Below are positions 8,362 to 16,141 of a stretch of DNA of 64,000 nucleotides, piece after piece (within the stretch, counting starts at the first letter, position 1; each line of letters opens with the position of its first letter). The notes under the pieces are model-generated. The model ran no database searches and was not told the DNA's origin. It saw only the letters and a program-made list of their open reading frames with translations. Source of the DNA: Actinomycetes bacterium (GTDB taxonomy: Bacteria; Actinomycetota; Actinomycetes; Streptosporangiales; Streptosporangiaceae); contig JAJYUU010000002.1 of the NCBI GenBank assembly GCA_021792405.1, positions 1-64,000 of the forward strand. Direction: 5' to 3'. Position numbers and translations under genes: made by a program.

Positions 8362-9201
8362 TCAGCGAGCCGACGGCTGATCGCTGGCTGCCTGGTGGTC
8401 CGGCTCGCGCCGGGCCGCTAGCAGCCGATCGACAAGCTCCGGGACGACCTCGCCGATCGGCTCGCCGATGACGGCCGTGGCGAGCTTGTCGTACGGCGTC
8501 GGATCGCGGTTGATGATGATCAGGCGTGCGCCCGCTCGCACCGCGACGGCGCACAGCGACGCGGCAGGCTCCACGATCAGCGTGCTGCCGATCGCCAGGA
8601 ACAGATCGGCTGCCTCGGCCGCCGCGATGGCCCGCGCGAGCACGGTGGCATCGAGTTGCTGGCCGAACATGACGGTCGCCGACTTCAGGATGCCGCCGCA
8701 GCCGGTGCACGGCGGATCACCTTCTCCTGCCCGGACCCGCGCAAGTTCGCCCGCCATGTCGCTCCGGCGCCCGCAACCCACGCAGACAGCCTGGTACATG
8801 GTGCCGTGCAGTTCGACCACGCAGTCCGCCGGAGTCCCGGCCCGCTGATGCAGGCCGTCGATGTTCTGCGTGATCACTGTGGTGCCGACCGGGCTGCGGG
8901 TCAGCCTGGCCAGCGCCAGGTGGGCTGGATTCGGTTCGGCTGTCCAGACCGGGTGGGACAGCCGGGCCTGCCAGGATCGCAGCCGGACCGCGGGGTCGGA
9001 AATGTAAACCTGGTACGTCGACATCTTCTCGGCAGCCGGATCCCGAGTCCAGAGCCGGGACGGGCCGCGGAAGTCAGAGATGCCCGAGTCAGTGGAAATG
9101 CCCGCGCCGGTAAGGACGGCCACCTGCCGCACGCCGACTGTCCAGCGCGAGAGGCCACTAGCCCAGCCCGCGGGCGAGCCCGCGGCTCCCGCTGCTGTCA
9201 C
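8362..9201 (-). CDS. NAD-dependent protein deacylase, Sir2 family
   Basis: The start chosen is the GTG complementary to 9199-9201, with CGGAGG nine bases upstream, giving 279 residues; the track ORF extends 315 bp further without support. Sirtuin motifs appear in order: GAGISTDSGISDFRG (NAD binding), TQNIDGLHQRAG with the NID motif, ELHG with the catalytic histidine, a zinc site CVGC...CTGC, and the late NAD loop AIGSTLIVEPA. These enzymes remove acetyl or other acyl groups from lysines, releasing O-acyl-ADP-ribose; acetyl-CoA synthetase is a common target. The 35-residue N-terminal extension before GAGIS is longer than usual. It is convergent with the usp gene. Confidence 0.92.
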   Translation of the reverse strand: MTAAGAAGSPAGWASGLSRWTVGVRQVAVLTGAGISTDSGISDFRGPSRLWTRDPAAEKMSTYQVYISDPAVRLRSWQARLSHPVWTAEPNPAHLALARLTRSPVGTTVITQNIDGLHQRAGTPADCVVELHGTMYQAVCVGCGRRSDMAGELARVRAGEGDPPCTGCGGILKSATVMFGQQLDATVLARAIAAAEAADLFLAIGSTLIVEPAASLCAVAVRAGARLIIINRDPTPYDKLATAVIGEPIGEVVPELVDRLLAARREPDHQAASDQPSAR

Positions 9202-9353
9202 GTTCGCCGACCTCCGGAGTCTGGATGCTGCTCGCCTTGACTGTACCGGCGGGTGGCAAGCAATCTCGAGCGAGCTTGCAGCAGGGGCACAGCGAGCAGA
9301 AGACCGGCTGGCCCAGGACGAGCAGGCCGCGCCACTCGGCGATGAGCCGTGAC

Positions 9354-9974
9354 TCAGGCTCGCGGGTCGTCCTGCTCGCGGGGGCCAGCCAGCTTCCAGA
9401 CCGCCGGCAGCAGGCCCGCGGCAATGGCGGCCTTGATCGCGTCCCCGACCACGAACGGCGTGAGCCCATCGGCCAGCGTCGCGCTCGCGCTCAGGTGCAG
9501 GTCGATCGCGAGCCATGCGCAGCCGAACGCGTAAATCAGGATCTCGCCGGCCAGCATGGCGGGCACGGACCTCAGCACCGAGCGGTCAGCGCCGCGCTCA
9601 GCCAGGAACCCGCAAGCGGTAGCCGCCGCGAAGAACCCGAGGATGTAGCCGAACGAGGCGCCGACGTAGCCAGCCGAGTGCCCGGCGAACCACGGGACCC
9701 CCGCCATGCCTGCCACCGCGTACAGGGCCATCGCCGCGGCCGCCCGGCGCCAGCCAAGCGCAGTGCCAGCCAGCAGCACGCCGAGCGTCTGGCCGGTGAT
9801 CGGTACCGGCGTGAACGACAGGCGGACCGATACCTGGGCCAGCACGCCGACCAGGCCTGCCGCGCCGGCCACGAGCAGCACGTCACGTACCGCGTGGGCG
9901 GCCCTGCCGCTGCTGCGGGCAATCAGGTCGCCGAGGACCTGGGGCTGAGGTCGGGCGATCACAGCTGACGACAT
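9354..9974 (-). CDS. bioY: Biotin transporter BioY (ECF S-component)
   Basis: This 206-residue membrane protein starts at the ATG complementary to 9972-9974, with GGAAGG upstream. It has about six hydrophobic segments and BioY signatures: VRLSFTPVPITGQTLGVLLAGTALG near the second helix and GYILGFFAAATACGFLAERG further on. BioY binds biotin and either works alone or joins ECF ATPase/transmembrane units (BioMN), none of which is encoded nearby. It is divergent from the DUF6314 gene with a ~55-bp spacer in which I see no clear biotin-repressor palindrome. Confidence 0.92.
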   Translation of the reverse strand: MSSAVIARPQPQVLGDLIARSSGRAAHAVRDVLLVAGAAGLVGVLAQVSVRLSFTPVPITGQTLGVLLAGTALGWRRAAAAMALYAVAGMAGVPWFAGHSAGYVGASFGYILGFFAAATACGFLAERGADRSVLRSVPAMLAGEILIYAFGCAWLAIDLHLSASATLADGLTPFVVGDAIKAAIAAGLLPAVWKLAGPREQDDPRA

Positions 9975-10029
9975 GAGATGCCTTCCGGGTCGGGCCGCCA
10001 GGGGGGAGCGGACGAGGACGGACCATACC

Positions 10030-10674
10030 ATGCCGCGCGAGCACGACATCCCGTACGCCAGGTATCGTGCCGGGGTGGGCATCGACGCAACCGAGCGGCC
10101 GTCAGCCGAGCCGACCTGCCGGACGGCTGCCCTTACAACTGCCGCAGACATCGGCCGGACTATCGGATACCTGCGCGGTGAGTGGGACGTGCAGCGCCGG
10201 ATCAGCGACCGCCGCAGCGGCCAGGAAGGCGTGTTCCGCGGCACCGCGCGGTTCCGCCCGGCAGTGGTTGGTCAGGTGCTGGCCGGCGGTCAGGTGCTGG
10301 AGTACGCCGAAGACGGCGAACTGCGATTCGGCAGCCACCACGGGCCGGCGCGCCGACGGCTGATCTTCTGCGATCGCCCGGACGGGGCGGCGGATGTCCG
10401 GTTCGCGGACGGGCGCGAGTTCTACCGGCTGGACTTGCGCGCGGACACCTGGCAGGCAGAGCATCCGTGCCGGGCCGACCGGTATCGCGTGACGGTGATC
10501 CGGCTCGGCCCGGACAGCTTCACCGAGATCTGGCTAGTGGCCGGGCCCGGCAAGGACTACCAACTCCAGACGACCTATCGCCGGTCCGGCTCGCCGGCGT
10601 CGGCGCTGCCTCCGGTGACGCCAGCAGGAGCGGAAGTGACCGGGCTGGCCGGAGGGCCAGGCGGCGCCCGGTGA
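10030..10674 (+). CDS. DUF6314 family protein
   Basis: Starting at the ATG at 10030 (GTG 10075 is an alternative) gives 214 residues. The core matches the DUF6314 pattern: GYLRGEWDVQRRISDRRSGQEGVFRGTARF, a central EYAEDGELRFG strand, DVRFADGREFYRLDL, and ETWxV-like EIWLVAGPGKDYQLQTTYRR at the end. It looks like a small lipocalin-type beta barrel with no signal peptide. Its function is unknown. The stop overlaps the GTG of the following ligase gene (GTGA), so it belongs to that operon and may bind a lipid or acyl compound; that link is inference. Confidence 0.7.
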   Translation: MPREHDIPYARYRAGVGIDATERPSAEPTCRTAALTTAADIGRTIGYLRGEWDVQRRISDRRSGQEGVFRGTARFRPAVVGQVLAGGQVLEYAEDGELRFGSHHGPARRRLIFCDRPDGAADVRFADGREFYRLDLRADTWQAEHPCRADRYRVTVIRLGPDSFTEIWLVAGPGKDYQLQTTYRRSGSPASALPPVTPAGAEVTGLAGGPGGAR

Positions 10675-12359
10675 CCGGCATCGAGTACGCAGGTACGATC
10701 CCGCGGCTGCTCGCGGCAGCCGCCGACCGGGACAGTGACGGTATCTGGCTGCGCAGTGACGCGGGCTCGCTGACGTTCGGAGCGGCGGTCGCGGCGGTCA
10801 GCCAGACGGCCGCGGCGCTGCAGTCGGCCGGAGTCGGCCGCGGCGATCTGGTCATGCTGACCGCCAGCACGACACCGCCGTACCTGCTGAACTGGCTCGC
10901 GCTGACGTCGCTCGGCGCGATCGCGGTCGCGGTCAACCCGCGCAGCATGCCGGCCGAGCTCGCCGGGCTGATCAGCCAGGTGAAGCCGCGGTTGCTGATC
11001 ACCGACACCGGCCTGGCCGACGTGATCTCGGCAGCACGCACCGGGACCGAAGCGGCAGGGACCGGCCGCCCTGCGGCTGGCCAGGCCAATGGGAGCACGC
11101 CAGCAGCCCCGTTCCCGGACGAATGTGACGTGCACGCGCTAGTTCCGCCCGACTGGGCGGACCCGGTCGCGATGGCGACGGCGGCGCGGCACGCCAGGCT
11201 GCCGGCCGCCGGGGTGCGGCCGGACGACATTGCCGTGCTGATTCCCACCTCGGGCACCACCGGCCGGTCCAAGCTCGTGATGCAGACGCACCGGGCGTAC
11301 GCGATGGCGGGCGAGGGCTTCGGCTTCTGGATGGAACTGACCGCCGCCGACCGGATGCTGACCACGCTGCCGCTCTTCCACGTCAATGCGCCGGCCTACT
11401 CGGTCATGGGCTCGCTGGCCTGCGGCGCCGGGCTGGTGCTGGCCGAACGGTTCTCAGCGAGCACGTTCCTTGACACCGCGCGGCGGCACGGCGCGACCGA
11501 GTTCAACGCGATCGGCGCCATGCTCGAGATCTTGATGCGCCAGCCCGAGCGCGCCGATGACGCGGACACGCCGTTGCGGCTGTGCTACACCGGCCCGGCG
11601 CCGGAGCGGGACCGGCAGCTTGCCATGGAGCGGCGTTTCGGCCTGCGGATCGTGGTCGGGTACGCGATGTCGGAGTCTCCGTACGGGCTGATCTGGGCTC
11701 GGGGAACCCGGCCGTTCGGCACGCTGGGCTCGGTCCGGCAGCACCCGGTACTCGGAACCGTCAACCACGCGCGGGTAATCGACGGATCGGGCGCGGTCGT
11801 CGGCCCCGGCGGGACGGGCGAGCTCGAGCTGCGGAATCCGGTGCTGACGCCTGGCTACTGGGGGATGCCGGCCGAGACTGCGGCGCTGATGCACGACGGC
11901 TGGCTGCGCACCGGCGACCTGGTAGCGGTCGGGGACGACGGGACCTACACCTTCATCTCCCGTGTCAAGGAAGTGATCAGGCGCCGCGGCGAGAACCTGT
12001 CGCCGCTCGAGGTCGAGGAAGTACTGAACGCTCACCCGGCGGTGCAGGAGTCGGCGGTCGTCGGCGTCCCATCGGAGCTGTCGGAGGAAGAAGTCAAGGC
12101 GTTCGTCGTCCCGGCGGCCGGCGTGCAGCAGCTGGACTTCGCCGAGTTGCGGTCATTCGCGGCCGCCCGGCTCGCCCCGTTCAAGGTGCCTCGATACTGG
12201 CAGCAGGTCGCGGACCTGCCACGGACGCCGACGGCGCGGGTTGCCAAGCACCGGCTGCCGGCCGGCCACCCGGACGGTGAGTACGACGCTGAGTACGACG
12301 CTGACGCAGCGCAGCCCAGCCACCCAGCGGCGCAAGTTATCAAGGAGAACAGTGACTGA
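10671..12359 (+). CDS. AMP-forming acyl-CoA synthetase (ANL superfamily)
   Basis: Starting at the GTG that overlaps the previous stop gives 562 residues. It is an adenylate-forming ligase: P-loop PTSGTTGRSKLVMQTH, GYAMSES, the TGDL motif with the hinge aspartate, IRRRGENLSPLEVEE, and a C-terminal lysine in TARVAKHRLPAG. These enzymes activate a carboxylate as the acyl-AMP and pass it to CoA. It carries a 35-residue alanine/glycine-rich insert before the P-loop and an EYDA-EYDA duplication near the C-terminus. It overlaps the downstream citryl-CoA-lyase-like gene by 8 bp, so the two probably work in sequence on one acid. The acid is not identifiable. Confidence 0.9.
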   Translation: MTGIEYAGTIPRLLAAAADRDSDGIWLRSDAGSLTFGAAVAAVSQTAAALQSAGVGRGDLVMLTASTTPPYLLNWLALTSLGAIAVAVNPRSMPAELAGLISQVKPRLLITDTGLADVISAARTGTEAAGTGRPAAGQANGSTPAAPFPDECDVHALVPPDWADPVAMATAARHARLPAAGVRPDDIAVLIPTSGTTGRSKLVMQTHRAYAMAGEGFGFWMELTAADRMLTTLPLFHVNAPAYSVMGSLACGAGLVLAERFSASTFLDTARRHGATEFNAIGAMLEILMRQPERADDADTPLRLCYTGPAPERDRQLAMERRFGLRIVVGYAMSESPYGLIWARGTRPFGTLGSVRQHPVLGTVNHARVIDGSGAVVGPGGTGELELRNPVLTPGYWGMPAETAALMHDGWLRTGDLVAVGDDGTYTFISRVKEVIRRRGENLSPLEVEEVLNAHPAVQESAVVGVPSELSEEEVKAFVVPAAGVQQLDFAELRSFAAARLAPFKVPRYWQQVADLPRTPTARVAKHRLPAGHPDGEYDAEYDADAAQPSHPAAQVIKENSD

Positions 12360-13137
12360 TTACCCGACCTCGATCGGCACCGCGACCGCCACGACGATCA
12401 CGGTCCTTGGCCAGAACCTTGCCGAGGACCTGATGGGGCAGATCAGCTTCGGCGAGCTGGCGTTCTGGCTGGCGGCGCTGCGCAGGCCGACGGCGGGTGA
12501 GCTCCGGCTGTTCGAGTCCGTGCTGGTGGCGCTGGCCGACCACGGCTTCACCCCATCGGTGATCGCGGCGCGGCTGACCCTGACCGGCGCGCCGGAATCC
12601 GTGCAGGGCGCGCTGGCGGCAGGGCTACTCGGCGGCGGCTCGCGATACCTCGGGGTCACCGAGGACTGCGGGCGTTTCCTCGCGGCCGCGCTTGCCGGGC
12701 ATGACGGCTCGCTGCCGGACACCGACGCCGGCTGGGATGAAATGGCTGCCGCCGCCATCAGGGCGCAGCGGGCAGCCGGGCGGCTGGTGCCGGGACTCGG
12801 CCATCCGGTGCACAAGGACGGCGACCCGCGGACACCGGTGATCTTCCGGATCGCTGCTGAGTCTGGCGTGGCAGGCCCGCACCTGCAGCTGTTTGCTGCA
12901 GTCGGCCGGGTGCACCCGGCGATCATCGGCCGGAGGCTGCCGCTGAACGGGGCCGGAGTCTGCGGGGCCGCGCTCGCCGACCTTGGCTTCCCGCCTGACC
13001 TGCTACGCGGATTTGCCCTGCTGGCACGGACGGCCGGGCTGCTCGGACATCTCGCCGAGGAAATTCGCAATCCGGCGGGCCAGGGCATCTACCGTGAGGT
13101 GGACGAAGCAGTCAGGTACGTGCCGCCGGAGCCGTAA
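12352..13137 (+). CDS. Citryl-CoA lyase / citrate synthase-like protein
   Basis: The GTG at 12352 sits inside the end of the ligase gene behind AAGGAGAA. At 261 residues the protein is much shorter than citrate synthase. It keeps the catalytic half: LVPGLGHPVHKDGDPRTP (histidine plus the H-K-x-x-D-P-R motif), PLNGAGVCGAALADLG, and GLLGHLAEEIRNP. This matches the short citryl-CoA lyase group, which cleaves a citryl-type CoA thioester to acetyl-CoA and a 2-oxo acid (or runs the reverse). Coupling to an acyl-CoA ligase suggests activate-then-cleave chemistry. The true substrate could be citrate or an analogue. Confidence 0.75.
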   Translation: MTDYPTSIGTATATTITVLGQNLAEDLMGQISFGELAFWLAALRRPTAGELRLFESVLVALADHGFTPSVIAARLTLTGAPESVQGALAAGLLGGGSRYLGVTEDCGRFLAAALAGHDGSLPDTDAGWDEMAAAAIRAQRAAGRLVPGLGHPVHKDGDPRTPVIFRIAAESGVAGPHLQLFAAVGRVHPAIIGRRLPLNGAGVCGAALADLGFPPDLLRGFALLARTAGLLGHLAEEIRNPAGQGIYREVDEAVRYVPPEP

Positions 13138-13265
13138 CCGGGTGCTGGCAAAGCTTGGCCCGGCGGCGTTGGGCGGCGGCGTGCTTGGCGCACTCCTGCT
13201 GCTCCGCGGATGCCGCACGCGGTCGGCGGTGTGCCCGAGACTGCGGCACCTGGGCATGAGGCTGA

Positions 13266-13285
13266 CGGGAACGAGCCCGTTCCCG
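13266..13285. terminator. Hairpin between convergent genes (first of two)
   Basis: CGGGAACG and CGTTCCCG form a perfect 8-bp stem with a 4-nt loop. It lies between the convergent lyase and maleylpyruvate-isomerase genes. There is no T-tract, as is common in high-GC actinomycetes. Confidence 0.5.
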
Positions 13286-13322
13286 CCGGATAGGCCGGTA
13301 AAGCAGGCGCTGCCAGGCAGGC

Positions 13323-13353
13323 GTGGCGGCCGGGCCAGCCGCCCGGCCGCCAC
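13323..13353. terminator. Bidirectional hairpin terminator candidate
   Basis: GTGGCGGCCGGGC (13323-13335) and its exact complement (13341-13353) form a 13-bp stem with a 5-nt loop. It sits 10 bp from the stop of the minus-strand gene and downstream of the plus-strand lyase. Its position suits termination from both sides. Confidence 0.65.
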
Positions 13354-13362
13354 GGCGAGGCG

Positions 13363-14178
13363 TCAGATGCGGAAAAAGAGGTTCAGGAACCGGTCGGCCA
13401 GGGCCGTGTCACCGCTCGCCGTGCCGCCATTGACCCGGCCGAACGCGGTCAGCACCATGCTGCCAGGGTCGAACTCCAGCATGGCGGGCAGGTCGTCGAT
13501 GCTGCCGGGCTCGTAGCTCATGCCAGCATCGCTGATCGAGACCCTGGTGTCGCCCGCGTTCCGGCCGCTGACCCGGATGCCGATGCTGAACGGGGTGAGG
13601 TCGGCGTCGGGCCTAATGGTCGACTGCCAGATGATGAACATGAACGGGACCAGCAAGTCAGCGGTATCGGCCGGCAGCGCATGCGCCCGGCCGCTGCCCT
13701 GCCGGATGTCCCAGGTGTGGACGCCGTAGTCCATCAGCTGGCCGCCCGCGTACACGAACGCCGGTACCGGCCCCATGTAGGCATGCGACACCATCATGCC
13801 GGTCCACTCATCAGCGGTCAGCGGCTCGAGAATGCCCATCATCTTGTCGAGATCGGCACGAGCCCGGGCGAGCATCTCCTGCTGGGACAGGTTGCCGAAC
13901 TCCTGTGCGCTCTGCCCTGCCCGCTCGTGCATGACGACGAGTCCATGCGGAGCCGGCGCCTCAGCCCCGGCCCTGGCGGTGTCGAAAGCAGCGAAATACC
14001 CCTCGGTGGTATCGACGATGTGCCCGATGACATCTTTGACTCGCCAGCTCTCGCATGCCGTCGGCGCGTCCCAGGCGCCCGGCTGCTCCGCGAGCGCGAA
14101 CATCTGGTCCGCTTCCCGGCGGACGACGCGCAGGATAGTGTCCTTGCCTTCGTAGGTCATGGCGTTCCACTCGCTCAT
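13363..14178 (-). CDS. Maleylpyruvate isomerase / mycothiol-dependent family protein
   Basis: This 271-residue protein belongs to the DinB-like MPI superfamily. It has an N-terminal four-helix domain with SWRVKDVIGHIVDTTEGY (first metal histidine) and later QLMDYGVHTWDIRQG (second histidine), followed by a C-terminal SCP2-like domain from about residue 180. Members use mycothiol for isomerisation, dechlorination or detoxification, or are uncharacterised. The ATG at 14178 follows GAAGAGAGGTCAGGAC. The gene stands alone between a terminator and the CbiX-like gene, so neighbours give no substrate hint. Confidence 0.8.
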   Translation of the reverse strand: MSEWNAMTYEGKDTILRVVRREADQMFALAEQPGAWDAPTACESWRVKDVIGHIVDTTEGYFAAFDTARAGAEAPAPHGLVVMHERAGQSAQEFGNLSQQEMLARARADLDKMMGILEPLTADEWTGMMVSHAYMGPVPAFVYAGGQLMDYGVHTWDIRQGSGRAHALPADTADLLVPFMFIIWQSTIRPDADLTPFSIGIRVSGRNAGDTRVSISDAGMSYEPGSIDDLPAMLEFDPGSMVLTAFGRVNGGTASGDTALADRFLNLFFRI

Positions 14179-14334
14179 GTCCTGACCTCTTCTCTTCCTC
14201 AGGGTTCGGAATGTGAACTGCTGTGCGGTCTACAGATGGTAAGCCCAGCGCACGCCGGACGCCGTGTCAACGAACCCGATAAGACGGGGAACGGGCGGGT
14301 GACGGCCAGACGGGCGGTCAGCCGGCCAGGTCGC

Positions 14335-14385
14335 CGCCAGCCGACGAGGTCGCCGCTAGCCGACGAGGTCGCCGCTAGCCGGCCA
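14335..14385. repeat. Direct repeat at the 3' end of the CbiX-like gene
   Basis: GACGAGGTCGCCGCTAGCC occurs twice in tandem, flanked by diverged copies (CCAGGTCGCCGCCAGCC). The block runs into the last codons of the CbiX-like gene. I see no gene in the ~195-bp spacer to the next gene apart from this repeat. Confidence 0.6.
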
Positions 14386-15604
14386 GGCTGAGGCTGGCCA
14401 GCGCAGCGCCGTACCGGATCGCGACGAGCTGACCGATGGCCTGATGGGCGCCCAGCGTGGGCGCGCACGGCGCGCCGAGAGCCGCGGCTAGGTCCTCAAG
14501 CACCGAGAGGTTCGTTTCCGGTCCGATCAGGCAGGGGGCCAGCACGGGCCGGGCAGCACCGGACTCACTGAGCCGGTTGACCGCATCAACGATGCTGGCC
14601 GGGTCGCCAAGCGAGGCAGGCACTACCGGTACCGAAAGCCGGGAGGCCAGCAGGACCGCAGCGACTCCGGCGGCACTCTCGGCCTGCTCGCCAACGTCGG
14701 CCAGGACCACCACGCCGCGGCTGTCCGCAGCGATACTGAGCCCGGCGGATCGCGCGGACCTGGCAAGACCCGCCTCGGCCAGCCGTGCGTGCAGCGCTTC
14801 AGCCACCAGCGGATGCGGCCCGAGGTGCGCGGCCAGCACCGCGGGTATGGCGGGAACCGCTGCAAGCTGCCGCAGCCTGCCGTCGATAGCGGAGTTCGGG
14901 CTGAGCAGCAGCGGGACGATCACACAGGGGAACTGATCCTGGCCGTCCGCCAGTGGTCCGTCCGGAAGCAGGCACTCCGACAGCGCCAGCTCATTCCCCT
15001 CGAGATAGCCGAGGCGAATGTCGACTCCGGGGCAGGAGAGTCCGGTGGTAGCGGCCACCTGCGGGCCGATCTCGGCCGAGTCGGCCTGGGCCCGGCCGGG
15101 CACGGCGATTACGAGGGCGGGCGCGTCTGATGCCACCGAGAGCCGGTGGGGACTGCGATGACGGCCGGCTGGGCGGGTCCGGTTAGTCCTTTTCGGCAGA
15201 GCACCGCTGTTCGCTGCGGGCTCGCGCTGGGGGAGGCCGGGCTCGCGCTGGGGGAGGCTAGGCCCGCGCTGGGGGAGCGCTCCGCCTCGCCGGGGCAGCT
15301 CAGCACCCTCGGATGCGGCACCGCCTCCCTGCGCTGCCAATGTCACGTCACGCGGCTGCTGGCCGTCCTCTGGCGGCAGAGGTTCCCAGACAGACGGCCG
15401 TTTCGGCAGTCCGCTCCAAGGCGACGACTGCGATGCTGGCGACGACTGCGATGCTGGCGATGACAGCGACTCCGGGCGCTCGAATAGCGACCTGCCGCGC
15501 TCAGGTAGCGGCTGGCCCGCTGGCTTGCGCCGCGGCAGCTCGCCACCCTGCGGGGGCAGCCCGTCTCCTGGCTGCGGCTCTGCTGGCTGCCTCGGCTCCG
15601 TCAC
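14375..15604 (-). CDS. CbiX/sirohydrochlorin-chelatase-like protein, active site degenerate
   Basis: The C-terminal ~270 residues follow the two-repeat CbiX fold (VIAVPGRAQADSAEIGPQVAATTG, VPLLLSPNSAIDGRLRQLA, GVVVLADVGEQAES, ARPVLAPCLIGPETN). In active chelatases the first strand ends in an AHGSR-type histidine motif and a second histidine follows the PLLLS strand; neither is present here. It probably does not insert metal. The N-terminal ~130 residues are a proline/glutamine/arginine-rich low-complexity tail with tandem LPQREPG units. I chose the GTG complementary to 15602-15604; the ATG at 15724 would overlap the XRE gene. The ribosome binding site is weak, so the start is uncertain. Confidence 0.6.
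   Translation of the reverse strand: MTEPRQPAEPQPGDGLPPQGGELPRRKPAGQPLPERGRSLFERPESLSSPASQSSPASQSSPWSGLPKRPSVWEPLPPEDGQQPRDVTLAAQGGGAASEGAELPRRGGALPQRGPSLPQREPGLPQREPAANSGALPKRTNRTRPAGRHRSPHRLSVASDAPALVIAVPGRAQADSAEIGPQVAATTGLSCPGVDIRLGYLEGNELALSECLLPDGPLADGQDQFPCVIVPLLLSPNSAIDGRLRQLAAVPAIPAVLAAHLGPHPLVAEALHARLAEAGLARSARSAGLSIAADSRGVVVLADVGEQAESAAGVAAVLLASRLSVPVVPASLGDPASIVDAVNRLSESGAARPVLAPCLIGPETNLSVLEDLAAALGAPCAPTLGAHQAIGQLVAIRYGAALASLSLAG
15225..15290 (-). repeat. 21-bp tandem repeat (~3 copies) in the CbiX-like gene
   Basis: Three consecutive units resembling GCTCGCGCTGGGGGAGGCC encode repeated LPQREPG-type heptapeptides on the minus strand. A second short repeat (GCGATGCTGGCGAC-type, about 15429-15465) encodes SSPASQ twice. 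The frame is preserved throughout. Confidence 0.7.
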
Positions 15605-15683
15605 GCTGTCAGATCGTAATAGGCCCGCAGAGCGGTTGACGCGCCTTCCGGGATCTTCACGCCAAAGCTGCCGGTCTCGCCAG

Positions 15684-16061
15684 CTAACGCGGTTCGGCTG
15701 GCAGCATGCTCCTGACCACAGCAATCAGCGCGGCCTTCTGGTCCTCGGTGAGCCGCTGCTCGGCTCTGATCGCCGCCTCGATATCCGGCGGCGCACTTCG
15801 CGCTGCCAGATCGGCGCTGATGTCCTTGTGCAGTAGGCCAGCCTGCGCTAGCAGCGTCTCGGCAGAGACGTTCAGGGCGTCGGAGATCAGCCGGATGACC
15901 CGCACCGAAGGCTGATGCAGTCCGCGCTCGATCTGGCTCAGGTAGGGATTGGATAGCTTGGTCCGCTCGGCGAGCTGCCGCAGCGACAAGTTGGCCATCT
16001 TGCGCTTGTCCCGGATGAAGGCGCCCAGCGCCTGCATTTGCGAGTCCCACGGATCGGCCAT
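15684..16061 (-). CDS. XRE-family transcriptional regulator (Rv0474-like context)
   Basis: This 125-residue protein has a clear N-terminal XRE helix-turn-helix (MANLSLRQLAERTKLSNPYLSQIERGLHQPS, about residues 22-53) and a C-terminal helical tail (LTEDQKAALIAVVRSML). In Mycobacterium tuberculosis a small XRE regulator (Rv0474) lies beside hbhA (Rv0475). The same two gene types are paired here, but with the regulator downstream of the HbhA-like gene. That supports a shared role, probably control of the HbhA-like gene from the repeats in its promoter. That link is inference from gene context. Confidence 0.85.
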   Translation of the reverse strand: MADPWDSQMQALGAFIRDKRKMANLSLRQLAERTKLSNPYLSQIERGLHQPSVRVIRLISDALNVSAETLLAQAGLLHKDISADLAARSAPPDIEAAIRAEQRLTEDQKAALIAVVRSMLPAEPR

Positions 16062-16141
16062 GTCGCTTCACATTTTCCAGATACGAGGTGCGGCAGCCCT
16101 GCAGTCCCGTCTGCGGGTGAGCAGGGCTGCCGTTGGCGTCG

